Positions 28,740 to 35,451 of a stretch of DNA of 64,000 bases are shown here, piece after piece. Below the pieces are notes generated by a model. That model was given only the letters and a program-made list of their open reading frames with translations. It searched no databases and was not told where the DNA came from. The translations under genes and the position numbers were made by a program. Each line of letters starts with the position of its first letter. The first letter of the stretch is position 1. The DNA is taken from positions 645,851-709,850 of the forward strand of contig NC_022124.1 in NCBI RefSeq assembly GCF_000163055.2, written 5' to 3'. Source of the DNA: Prevotella sp. oral taxon 299 str. F0039. Lineage in GTDB: Bacteria; Bacteroidota; Bacteroidia; Bacteroidales; Bacteroidaceae.

Positions 28740-31028
28740 TTAGAAGTTTAAAGATAGGTGTGCCATGAAATTAAAGGGCGCAGAAGGAGCAAATCCTGCT
28801 GCATCTGTATCGTAAGGACCTTGTGTGTTCACTGCAGTTAGTTTGTTATTCACCTTTGTGTATTCTGGTCCTGCCCAACCATTGTTGTCATATTTTGCGC
28901 TAAATAGGTTGTAGAAGCTCACACCAAAGGTTGCATCTTTCACGCCTAAACGCTTTAACGAGAAGTTATAAGATAGGTCTAGGTCGGTAACACAATAGCT
29001 CTTTAACATCATTGTAGAAAGAACAGGGTTGCTATCCTTATCTTTTGATACCATATTTCTTATACCAGTGTTGGTTAAGTATTGCTCACCTACATAGCGA
29101 TTGATTAACATTGCTTTGAAACCTTTATAGTTAAAGGTGAAGATGTTGTTAAACATTGCGCTTGGAGAGAATGATAATGGCGATTCACCTTCAATGACTT
29201 GAGTTGCACCTTTGTCGTCGGTTACGCTCACATTGCTCACTCTATTCTTCGAGAAAGTAGCGTTTGCGCTCCATTCAAACCATGATGTTGGCTTGTAGTT
29301 CATTTCCAATTCAACACCCATACGATAGCTCTTTGCGAAGTTTCTTGTAATAGCTTCACCCAAGTTGTTTACCTCTCCAGTTAAAACAAATTGATCTTTG
29401 TAATTCATGTGGTAGAAGTTTACACCAGCATTGAACTTCTTTAATCTTAATTGATAGCCCACTTCAAGGTCGTTTAAGCGTTCTGCTGTAGGCAAACTGA
29501 GTTGTGCCTTGAGATTGTTCTCGTAGTTGTCGCGCACAGGTTCACGATGAGATATAGCATAACTTGCATAGAATCGGTGGTTAGGATTAATCTGATAGTT
29601 CACTCCGAACTTAGGATTAAAGAAGCTAAAGTTATTCTTTAGGTCGTAAACAAGTGCTCCTGTTTTTGCATTAATCACGTCAGAAGGACCGTTCATCTTT
29701 ATTCCTACGTGGCGATATTGTAGGTCTACGAATCCATTAAGCCCTTCAGTGAAAGTGTAATTCAATTTAGAGTAAACATTAAAGTCGGTCTTCTTAGTGT
29801 TATTGTCATAATAACGATGATAGGGGAAGAATGGATCTACAGGTTTAGCAACCCATGTAACATATCCATAGTGGTCGCCATCGTATTTATTCCAGCCACC
29901 TCCAATGGTAGCTTCAACATTCTTTTTGTTGTTAAACTGAAGTGAAGCAATAGTTCCGAAGAAGTCGTTTGAGAGCCATTTTTGACGTACTAACGAGCTT
30001 TTTGCTTTGGTCTTGTTAGCGTCTAATCCGTACTTTGATAGCTTTGTGTCCATTTTATATTGCTCATAGTAGCCCTTTCCGTTAGTATAATGCAAGGCAA
30101 CGTTCAAAGTCCAATATTTGTTTAAGAATTGATTCCAAAACAATTGGTAGTGTTGTTGGTGATAATTGTCGGTTTGATCACGATAAAATTGAGCGTTTCC
30201 GTTAGCATCTTTCTCCATTTCACCACTGGGATTATAAGTTCTTCCATACAAACTTTGAATGTATTTAGAGGTATAGTCCCATGCATGATAAGTGCGTTCA
30301 GTTCCGTTAAAGGTAATAAATTTAACGATAGTGTTATCTGCAAAGTATCCAGCTTGAACGAAATAAGAATTCAACTTGGCAGAAGCACGATCTCTATAAC
30401 CATCAGAACCGAGATTAGAAAGACGTCCTTGAATGCCCCAATGACCTCCAAGTAGTCCTGTTCCAAAGCGCAAAGTTTCTTTATGAGAAGCGTAAGAGCC
30501 AGCAGAAAGATCCACCGATAAGAAAGGATTCATACCAATTTGTTCGGTTTCCATATTGACAGTAGCACCAAAAGCACTGCTACCATTGGTAGAAGTTCCT
30601 ACACCTCGTTGTATTTGCATTGATGAAACACTCGATGCAAAGTCGCTCATATTCACCCAATACACTTGTGAACTCTCCGCATCATTTATGGGAATACCAT
30701 TCGAAGTGATGTTAATTCTACTTGGGTCTGTACCTCTTACACGTAAAGAAGTGTAGCCAATACCATTTCCTGCATCGCTAGTTGTGATGACAGAAGGGGT
30801 TAATGAGAGCAAGAAAGGAATGTCTTGTCCGTAGTTAATGGCTTTAAGTTGTTGCTTGTTGATGTTTTGAAATGCCATAGGGGTAGTTCTACTGGCACGT
30901 GTAGACGTCACTTGTACACTTTGAAGTTGGTAGGTCTTTAGTGTGTCTAACTTGGTTTCTTTTGGTGTTGCAGCATAAAGTGCAGGGCAACATGCTAGCA
31001 AAAATACTAGACTTTGTGGTTTTTTCAT
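28740..31028 (-). CDS. TonB-dependent outer-membrane receptor, probable thiamine receptor
   Basis: 762-residue receptor: signal peptide (residues 1-19, ending LYAA), TonB-box-like LQSVQVTSTRA near 34-44, plug domain (residues ~50-165, with YTSLRVRGTDPSRINITSNG and VQRGVGTSTNG-like text), then a 22-stranded barrel ending in the aromatic LSLNF. There is no SusC-type N-terminal carboxypeptidase-like domain. Downstream of a TPP aptamer and upstream of pnuT and thiN, it fits the Bacteroidota outer-membrane thiamine receptor described by comparative genomics. The substrate is inferred from context. Confidence 0.88.
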   Translation of the reverse strand: MKKPQSLVFLLACCPALYAATPKETKLDTLKTYQLQSVQVTSTRASRTTPMAFQNINKQQLKAINYGQDIPFLLSLTPSVITTSDAGNGIGYTSLRVRGTDPSRINITSNGIPINDAESSQVYWVNMSDFASSVSSMQIQRGVGTSTNGSSAFGATVNMETEQIGMNPFLSVDLSAGSYASHKETLRFGTGLLGGHWGIQGRLSNLGSDGYRDRASAKLNSYFVQAGYFADNTIVKFITFNGTERTYHAWDYTSKYIQSLYGRTYNPSGEMEKDANGNAQFYRDQTDNYHQQHYQLFWNQFLNKYWTLNVALHYTNGKGYYEQYKMDTKLSKYGLDANKTKAKSSLVRQKWLSNDFFGTIASLQFNNKKNVEATIGGGWNKYDGDHYGYVTWVAKPVDPFFPYHRYYDNNTKKTDFNVYSKLNYTFTEGLNGFVDLQYRHVGIKMNGPSDVINAKTGALVYDLKNNFSFFNPKFGVNYQINPNHRFYASYAISHREPVRDNYENNLKAQLSLPTAERLNDLEVGYQLRLKKFNAGVNFYHMNYKDQFVLTGEVNNLGEAITRNFAKSYRMGVELEMNYKPTSWFEWSANATFSKNRVSNVSVTDDKGATQVIEGESPLSFSPSAMFNNIFTFNYKGFKAMLINRYVGEQYLTNTGIRNMVSKDKDSNPVLSTMMLKSYCVTDLDLSYNFSLKRLGVKDATFGVSFYNLFSAKYDNNGWAGPEYTKVNNKLTAVNTQGPYDTDAAGFAPSAPFNFMAHLSLNF

Positions 31029-31054
31029 TTCCTTTTGAATGTATATAAATAAAC

Positions 31055-31150
31055 AAAAGGGGCGTTTCTTGGTATCCTTTTTCCTCCGCTGGCATTATCC
31101 AGATCAGGTTTTAGGGTATAATCTCAGCTCGAAATGTCGGGCACCCCTTA
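31055..31150 (-). promoter_or_regulatory. TPP riboswitch (THI element)
   Basis: On the minus strand the leader contains P1 5' strand AAGGGGTGCC (near 31150), the GCTGAGAT-like P3 element CTGAGATTATACCC, the diagnostic ACCTGATCTGGATAATGCCAGCG core, here cited as CTGATCTGG and ATGCCAGCGGAGGA, and a closing GCCCCTTT at ~31063-31056. The aptamer ends ~27 bp before the receptor ATG, so TPP binding probably controls translation or early termination of the whole thiamine operon. Confidence 0.95.
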
Positions 31151-31173
31151 ACTTGCAGTCTGCAAATCGACGA

Positions 31174-31181
31174 CAAATTTA
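31174..31181 (-). promoter_or_regulatory. -7 element upstream of the TPP riboswitch
   Basis: Minus-strand TAAATTTG fits TAnnTTTG, about 24 bp before the riboswitch. Between the two lies a perfect 13-bp palindrome, TTGCAGTCTGCAA (31153-31165). No good TTG at 19-20 bp. Confidence 0.5.
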
Positions 31182-31405
31182 ATAAAAAAATGTAATAAAT
31201 CCAGCAGAAAAAGACAAGAAAAACGTTTTTAACCCATTTCCTTTCTTCATCTAAAACGAATCTAACTGATAAAGAATGGCTATTCAATAGGAAGAGAGAA
31301 TAAGCAAGTTTTAGGCGAAAAACGTTGTAAGAGATGAGGCTCAACAGCCTATTTGTAAACGAAAGAAAAGGAGAAAGGAAGCGAGGTGATGTGCTGTTGT
31401 GATGT

Positions 31406-31559
31406 GAACGCAATGCGTTGTGAAAGAAGAGGTTGCGCCCTCGCAAGGTAAAAGCTATGTTGTAGCCTTGTAAACTCAATGCTTTTAGCTACCAATGTCA
31501 ATGCTTTTACTCACTAAAAGCATTGCTTTTGGAAATGAAACTCGATGTGCAATGCAAGT
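31406..31559. repeat. Longest array of the 22-nt repeat family
   Basis: Five clear units start at 31450, 31472, 31494, 31516 and 31538, all exactly 22 nt, sharing AA at the start and a CAATGCTTTT-like core. Two degraded units can be traced at 31406 (GCAATGCG core) and 31428. The array fills most of the 485-bp gap between the riboswitch operon and the end of the Cof-type gene; the rest of that gap (31182-31405) shows nothing I can assign. Confidence 0.8.
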
Positions 31560-31576
31560 AAGAAGAGTGGAGAGAA

Positions 31577-31608
31577 ATAAAAAAGACTGCACCATTACAG
31601 CGCAGTCT
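31577..31608 (-). terminator. Intrinsic terminator of the Cof-type phosphatase gene
   Basis: On the minus strand AGACTGC (31608-31602) pairs with GCAGTCT (31590-31584), followed by TTTTTTATTTC. Confidence 0.85.
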
Positions 31609-31635
31609 CTTTCTTTTTAGAATGAAATGAATTGA

Positions 31636-32460
31636 TTATTCAGCGTCTAATTCAAGTATAAACTTCTCGATAACCCTTGCAACTCCGTCCTCTTCATTCG
31701 ATGATGTAACGAAATTTGCACGACTTTTAACCTCTTGTGGAGCATTATCCATCGCAATTCCGAGTCCTGCATACTCAATCATAGATAAGTCATTGAATCC
31801 GTCACCCACCGCAATTACATCATTTTTGTCGATGTTTATCATTGAAAGAAGACGTTCAAGCGATTTCGCTTTATCTACTCCTGGGGGCACACACTCAAGG
31901 AAAAAGCTTGCAGAGCGATACACTTCAACTTGTCCAAACAAATCTTTTGACAATTGAAGTTCTAACTCATGCAATGGTGTTGGGTCGCCAACGATGAGAC
32001 ATTTGTTGATAGGATATTGCAAATCTTCAATGAAATTATCGCATTGTGTAACGGGTAACTTATTGATAAATGCCTCGTGTTCAACATAATTGTTATTCTC
32101 TTGAGTTGTAACAATACCATAATCTTGGTAGGTAAGGATAGCTAAATCCGCATTATTTGCCGCATTATATAAGGCTTCTACTTCGGGTTTGTCTATCGTT
32201 TGCTCGAAGATAGTTTCACGGGTGCTATAATCAATAATCTTACCTCCATTGAAAGCAAGAATAAATCCTCCGTAGTTGGTAAGCATAAGTTCATTTGCAA
32301 TAGGGGTAATTCCGTATGTTGGACGTCCTGAAGCCAAAACAATTCTAACGCCTTTAGCTTGGGCTTGCATCAAAGCTTCTTTGGTTTTTGGGGTTATTTC
32401 CTTATAATTATTAGTGAGAGTGCCATCTAAATCGAGCACAAGCATTTTGTATTTCATCAT
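31636..32460 (-). CDS. Cof-type HAD-IIB phosphatase
   Basis: 274-residue cytosolic haloacid-dehalogenase-like phosphatase. Motif I is VLDLDGTLTN (residues ~8-17), motif II LASGRPTYG, motif III Lys in the PPGVDKAKSLE region, and motif IV VIAVGDGFNDLSMIEYAG; the large C2B cap lies between II and III. Members dephosphorylate sugar phosphates, FMN or PLP; specificity cannot be read here. Monocistronic, with its own promoter at 32615-32646 and terminator. Confidence 0.92.
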   Translation of the reverse strand: MMKYKMLVLDLDGTLTNNYKEITPKTKEALMQAQAKGVRIVLASGRPTYGITPIANELMLTNYGGFILAFNGGKIIDYSTRETIFEQTIDKPEVEALYNAANNADLAILTYQDYGIVTTQENNNYVEHEAFINKLPVTQCDNFIEDLQYPINKCLIVGDPTPLHELELQLSKDLFGQVEVYRSASFFLECVPPGVDKAKSLERLLSMINIDKNDVIAVGDGFNDLSMIEYAGLGIAMDNAPQEVKSRANFVTSSNEEDGVARVIEKFILELDAE

Positions 32461-32614
32461 AATGTCACTTTAGTTCATTTATTAAATTATAAAAGATGGT
32501 GTGTTTTTTAGCATTATTCTGCAGTAATACAAGATCTATACTATTTTAATCTTTGCAGAATTATACCTATTTATAATATACAATCTTTTTAACTTCTTAT
32601 TTTTTTATGGGGGG

Positions 32615-32646
32615 CAAAAGTACATTTTTTATCTAATTTACGCAAA
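32615..32646 (-). promoter_or_regulatory. Promoter of the Cof-type gene
   Basis: Minus strand: TTTG (complement of 32643-32646) then 20 bp, then TACTTTTG (complement of 32615-32622). Confidence 0.75.
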
Positions 32647-32769
32647 TAAAACCCATTTTCTTTGCTCTTTCTAATGGAGAAAGCTATATGTAACCAATGA
32701 GAAAATGAACTCTTTAAATATAATATATGTAAATAGATGGCTGTAAATAAAAATATATATTATGGAATG

Positions 32770-32799
32770 TTGTATATTTTGAGATATTTTTTACCTTTG
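32770..32799 (+). promoter_or_regulatory. Promoter of the TM2-protein gene
   Basis: TTG (32770-32772), 19 bp, TACCTTTG (32792-32799). The distance to the ATG at 33011 implies a leader of about 205 nt. Confidence 0.75.
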
Positions 32800-33010
32800 T
32801 ATTAATAATAAATAATATAACTTAGGAATATAGTTAAATATATTTTTCTAACTAAAATGCACATCTTTTGCAACGAAATACATTGCTGGTGCGTCTATAA
32901 ATAAACCTCAAGTCAAATATTTCTATTCTGTTTAAAGTAGAATAAAAACGAATTATAGCGCAAAGGGTACGAAAAAGAACGAAATATTTATTTTTTTATA
33001 TATAACAAAC

Positions 33011-33343
33011 ATGGAAAAAGACGTTAATTTATTGCTCGCTACTTATGGAAAATACTTCCCAGAAGAGAGCATGGCGCAAGTAAGACAAATCTTTGAGAAT
33101 ATGGATTCTAACCAAGTATCTACCTTATCGATGCTTCAATTCAAAGATCCTTTGATGGCATTAATTATCTCTTTAATTGGAGGGGGATTGGGAATTGATC
33201 GTTTCTATATTGGTGATACCACTTTAGGAGTATTGAAATTGATTACATGTGGAGGCTTTTCGATATGGGCAATCATTGATCTTTTCTTGATTATGGGTGC
33301 TACTCGTCAAAAGAACTTAGAGAAATTGTTAGTTGCTCTCTAA
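33011..33343 (+). CDS. TM2 domain-containing membrane protein
   Basis: 110 residues. Residues ~1-45 are a soluble, mostly helical region; residues ~46-100 are the TM2 domain with two membrane helices and the signature GIDRFYIGD, LGVLKLITCGG and IWAIIDLF (the Asp-Arg-Phe loop between helices). Function of bacterial TM2 proteins is not established. The next gene, 103 bp downstream, encodes a DUF2752 protein; I recall the two families occurring side by side in Bacteroidota, so they may act together. Confidence 0.9.
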   Translation: MEKDVNLLLATYGKYFPEESMAQVRQIFENMDSNQVSTLSMLQFKDPLMALIISLIGGGLGIDRFYIGDTTLGVLKLITCGGFSIWAIIDLFLIMGATRQKNLEKLLVAL

Positions 33344-33363
33344 GCTATAACCAATCAAAAGAA

Positions 33364-33430
33364 ATGAAAGAGGCGAACACTAACTGTGCTTTAGACTGTT
33401 AAGGTCGAGGCTAGTGGGTTCGCTTTCTTT
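33364..33430 (+). terminator. Imperfect hairpin between the TM2 and DUF2752 genes
   Basis: GCGAAC (33373-33378) and ACTA pair with TAGT and GTTCGC (33412-33423) across a bulge, followed by TTTCTTTG. It is a weak terminator or partial read-through signal. Confidence 0.45.
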
Positions 33431-33446
33431 GTAGTTTAGATTGTAG

Positions 33447-33842
33447 ATGAATAGCGATAAACGAGATCTTCGCATCATATCCATCTTCTTTTGTGCTGGA
33501 GTTGCGTGGTTATTGGTCAACCTTTTATGGAATGTACATATCGAAATATGTCCTTTTAAGAGGTTGATAGGACTGCCATGTCCATCTTGTGGCACCACAA
33601 GAGCATTTAAAAGCCTTTTCGCTTTCAATGTGGTTGAGGCGTTGAAGTACAACATAAACATTATTATATTATTGCCTTCGATTGTCACTTATGTTGCATT
33701 GAGGGTTTATGACCTTATTTTTCGCACCCAAAAATTAGAGCAAGTGTATCGCATAGTGAAAGAAATGCTGAATAAAAAGCTGGTCTTTTGCGCCTTTATT
33801 CTCTTCGAAATACTTGCTTGGATATTACATATTAGCTTATAA
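33447..33842 (+). CDS. DUF2752 domain-containing membrane protein
   Basis: 131 residues with three predicted membrane helices (residues ~12-28, ~68-88, ~110-130). Between the first two is the family motif CPFKRLIGLPCPSCGTTRAF, whose three cysteines and the GTTRA segment define DUF2752. The role is unknown. It follows the TM2 gene, and a weak hairpin separates them. Confidence 0.88.
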   Translation: MNSDKRDLRIISIFFCAGVAWLLVNLLWNVHIEICPFKRLIGLPCPSCGTTRAFKSLFAFNVVEALKYNINIIILLPSIVTYVALRVYDLIFRTQKLEQVYRIVKEMLNKKLVFCAFILFEILAWILHISL

Positions 33843-33890
33843 TAAGTAGATATTTTAGATAAAAACACTTTCCTAAGTAGTTATTTATAG

Positions 33891-34124
33891 ATATTATTTC
33901 CTATTAATAATGTAGTGAAGTATGATCAAGAGGTGTTGCAAAAGGATATGGACTACTATAATTCTAAGGGCTTAACGCTATCGGGTTCGGTTACTTATCA
34001 CTTTCCCTTAGTGGTTAAAGGCAATAACACTTCGTGTTTTGTAAAGGCTTATGGCAATTATGAAGCAGGTACAAACAAGTTGAATCGCAATAATATTGGG
34101 GTATCGATTGGGGTTATTTATTAA
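33891..34124 (+). pseudogene. Remnant of an outer-membrane beta-barrel protein (3' end only)
   Basis: An open frame without an ATG start runs from 33891 to a stop at 34124. Its translation has three amphipathic strands of an outer-membrane barrel (LTLSGSVTYHFPLVV, NTSCFVKAYGNYEAGT, RNNIGVSIGVIY) and ends in an aromatic residue, like the C-terminus of a much longer barrel. No signal peptide or upstream barrel is present; the preceding 50 bp contain stops and no homologous coding. I read it as a leftover of a deleted gene. A short real GTG-start protein (33915) is less likely. Confidence 0.6.
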
Positions 34125-34203
34125 TTCAATATGATATAAGTAAAGGTAAATTTTCTTTAAGTAATATGCCTTAGTGGCTTATTGCTGGTGATGAAATAAA
34201 TGT

Positions 34204-34393
34204 AAGTGCGACATAACTGATGATAGTTTGTGTCGCACTTCTTTTGTTGTAGAGAGAAAAACAAATTGAAGGATAAAACAAAAGCAATGTTGTTGCTGTG
34301 TAAAAGCATAGCTATTGCACTGCAAAAGTGATGCTTTTAGAGTGTAAAAGGAATCCTATTGTGTCAGATTTACATAACGGGTGGGTGAGAATG
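34204..34393. repeat. Duplicated intergenic block, copy 1 (with 22-nt array)
   Basis: Nearly identical to 35124-35309 (offset 920 bp). It begins with a hairpin, AAGTGCGACA (34204-34213) pairing with TGTCGCACTT (34231-34240) and followed by CTTTTG, which can act as a terminator. It then contains four 22-nt units starting at 34280, 34302, 34324 and 34346 with the AAAAGCAATG core. The promoter of the next gene begins 18 bp after the block. Confidence 0.85.
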
Positions 34394-34410
34394 AAAAAAT
34401 ATAGTCTAAG

Positions 34411-34442
34411 TTTGTAGTATTATTAAAATGTTATTATATTTG
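34411..34442 (+). promoter_or_regulatory. Promoter of the secreted-protein gene at 34481
   Basis: TTTG (34411-34414), 20 bp, TATATTTG (34435-34442). Confidence 0.75.
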
Positions 34443-34480
34443 CAAATATCATTTAAACTAACGCTAAACAAACAAAAACT

Positions 34481-35071
34481 ATGATGAAAAGAATACTTAT
34501 AGCCCTTTTATTGGTTTTCTCTTTTATAGGTGCTATGGCTCAAAACACCAACGAACATCTTAAATTTATGGGCATTCCCATTAACGGAACCCTAGAAAGT
34601 TTCACCCAAAAGCTTGTGGCAAAGGGGTTAAAACGTGAACATGCGTGGGAAAATGATGTTCTTCTTAAGGGAACATTTGCGGGGAAAAGCGGTTCTGGCG
34701 TATGTGTAATGAGGATCCCTTCACGTAACATTGTGTATAAAGTTGTAGTTTGTTTGCCTTCAAAAGATACGTGGGAGTGGTTGGAAGACGATTATACTGA
34801 ATTTAAAAGGATGCTGACTTCAAAATATGGAGACCCATTTAAATATTCTGAATCTTTTAAAGAAGGAACTTATGTAGGTTCTGATCATTTAAAAATCTCA
34901 GCCTTAAAAGAGGGGAAATGTGAATATTATTCAATTTGGGGATCTACTGAAGGAATGATAGTTCTTGAGATATTTAATGCCGATGGTGCTTCAGACAGTT
35001 GCGTTAGGCTTACCTATATTGATCTGATAAATGGAAAATTAGCAGACTCTTCCAAGCAAGACGATCTATAG
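34481..35071 (+). CDS. Secreted protein of unknown function
   Basis: 196 residues with a signal peptide (MMKRILIALLLVFSFIGAMAQ, cleavage after AMAQ). The mature part starts LKFMGIPINGTLESFTQKL, a motif I recall from Bacteroidales secreted proteins of unknown role, and continues as an alpha/beta domain with two cysteines (CVMRI, VVVCLP) and aromatic-rich segments. No catalytic motif is visible. The gene has its own good promoter and is bracketed by two copies of the 185-190 bp intergenic block, so gene plus one block may have moved or expanded as a 920-bp unit. Confidence 0.75.
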   Translation: MMKRILIALLLVFSFIGAMAQNTNEHLKFMGIPINGTLESFTQKLVAKGLKREHAWENDVLLKGTFAGKSGSGVCVMRIPSRNIVYKVVVCLPSKDTWEWLEDDYTEFKRMLTSKYGDPFKYSESFKEGTYVGSDHLKISALKEGKCEYYSIWGSTEGMIVLEIFNADGASDSCVRLTYIDLINGKLADSSKQDDL

Positions 35072-35123
35072 ACACTCTTTCTTATAATATAGTTTCAATA
35101 GGTTATTGAGATAACAAAATGAT

Positions 35124-35309
35124 GAATGCGGCATAGCTGGTGACAGTTTGTGTCGCACTTCTTTTGTTGTAGAGAGAAAAACAAATTGAAGGATAAAACA
35201 AAAGCAATGGTGTTGTTGTGTAAAAGCATAGCTATTGCACTGCAAAAGTGATGCTTTTGATGAGTAAAAGGAATGTTATTATGTCTGAATTACATAAAGG
35301 GTAAGAATG
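35124..35309. repeat. Duplicated intergenic block, copy 2 (with 22-nt array)
   Basis: Second copy of the block at 34204-34393. The left hairpin arm has diverged (AATGCGGCA instead of AGTGCGACA) but can still largely pair with TGTCGCACTT (35151-35160). Four 22-nt units start at 35200, 35222, 35244 and 35266; the second is identical to its partner in copy 1, and the fourth differs most. Confidence 0.85.
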
Positions 35310-35347
35310 TAAACCTACAAAAGGTGTTCTAATTCATTATTTTATAG

Positions 35348-35355
35348 TATATTTG
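35348..35355 (+). promoter_or_regulatory. -7 element for the metalloprotease gene
   Basis: TATATTTG, 97 bp before the ATG; no TTG at the expected distance. Confidence 0.45.
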
Positions 35356-35451
35356 TAGCATGTAAATGCACTTAAAGACAATCTTTTTGCATTACAATTT
35401 TGAGGCAATAAGCTTGGAAAAGATATAATATCCAATAAAAAACATAACACA

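Larger units (their letters stand above)
32461..33010. other. 550-bp divergent intergenic region
   Basis: Holds the leader of the Cof gene (about 150 nt, with an ATTCTGCA/TGCAGAAT inverted repeat, 32516-32523 and 32554-32561) and a ~200-nt leader of the TM2 gene downstream of its promoter. It is very AT-rich. No open frame of convincing length is seen. Confidence 0.7.

Noticed and set aside
31111..31479. 122-codon minus-strand frame upstream of the thiamine receptor
   Set aside because: It overlaps the TPP aptamer and the 22-nt array, has low-complexity translation and no ribosome-binding signal.
31406..31559. 22-nt arrays as a CRISPR array
   Set aside because: Units are directly adjacent with no unique spacers, the repeats are degenerate, and no cas gene is present in the window.
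34204..35309. Duplicated block plus gene as an insertion sequence or composite transposon
   Set aside because: No transposase, no terminal inverted repeats of the block pair and no target-site duplication were recognised; the enclosed gene encodes a secreted protein.
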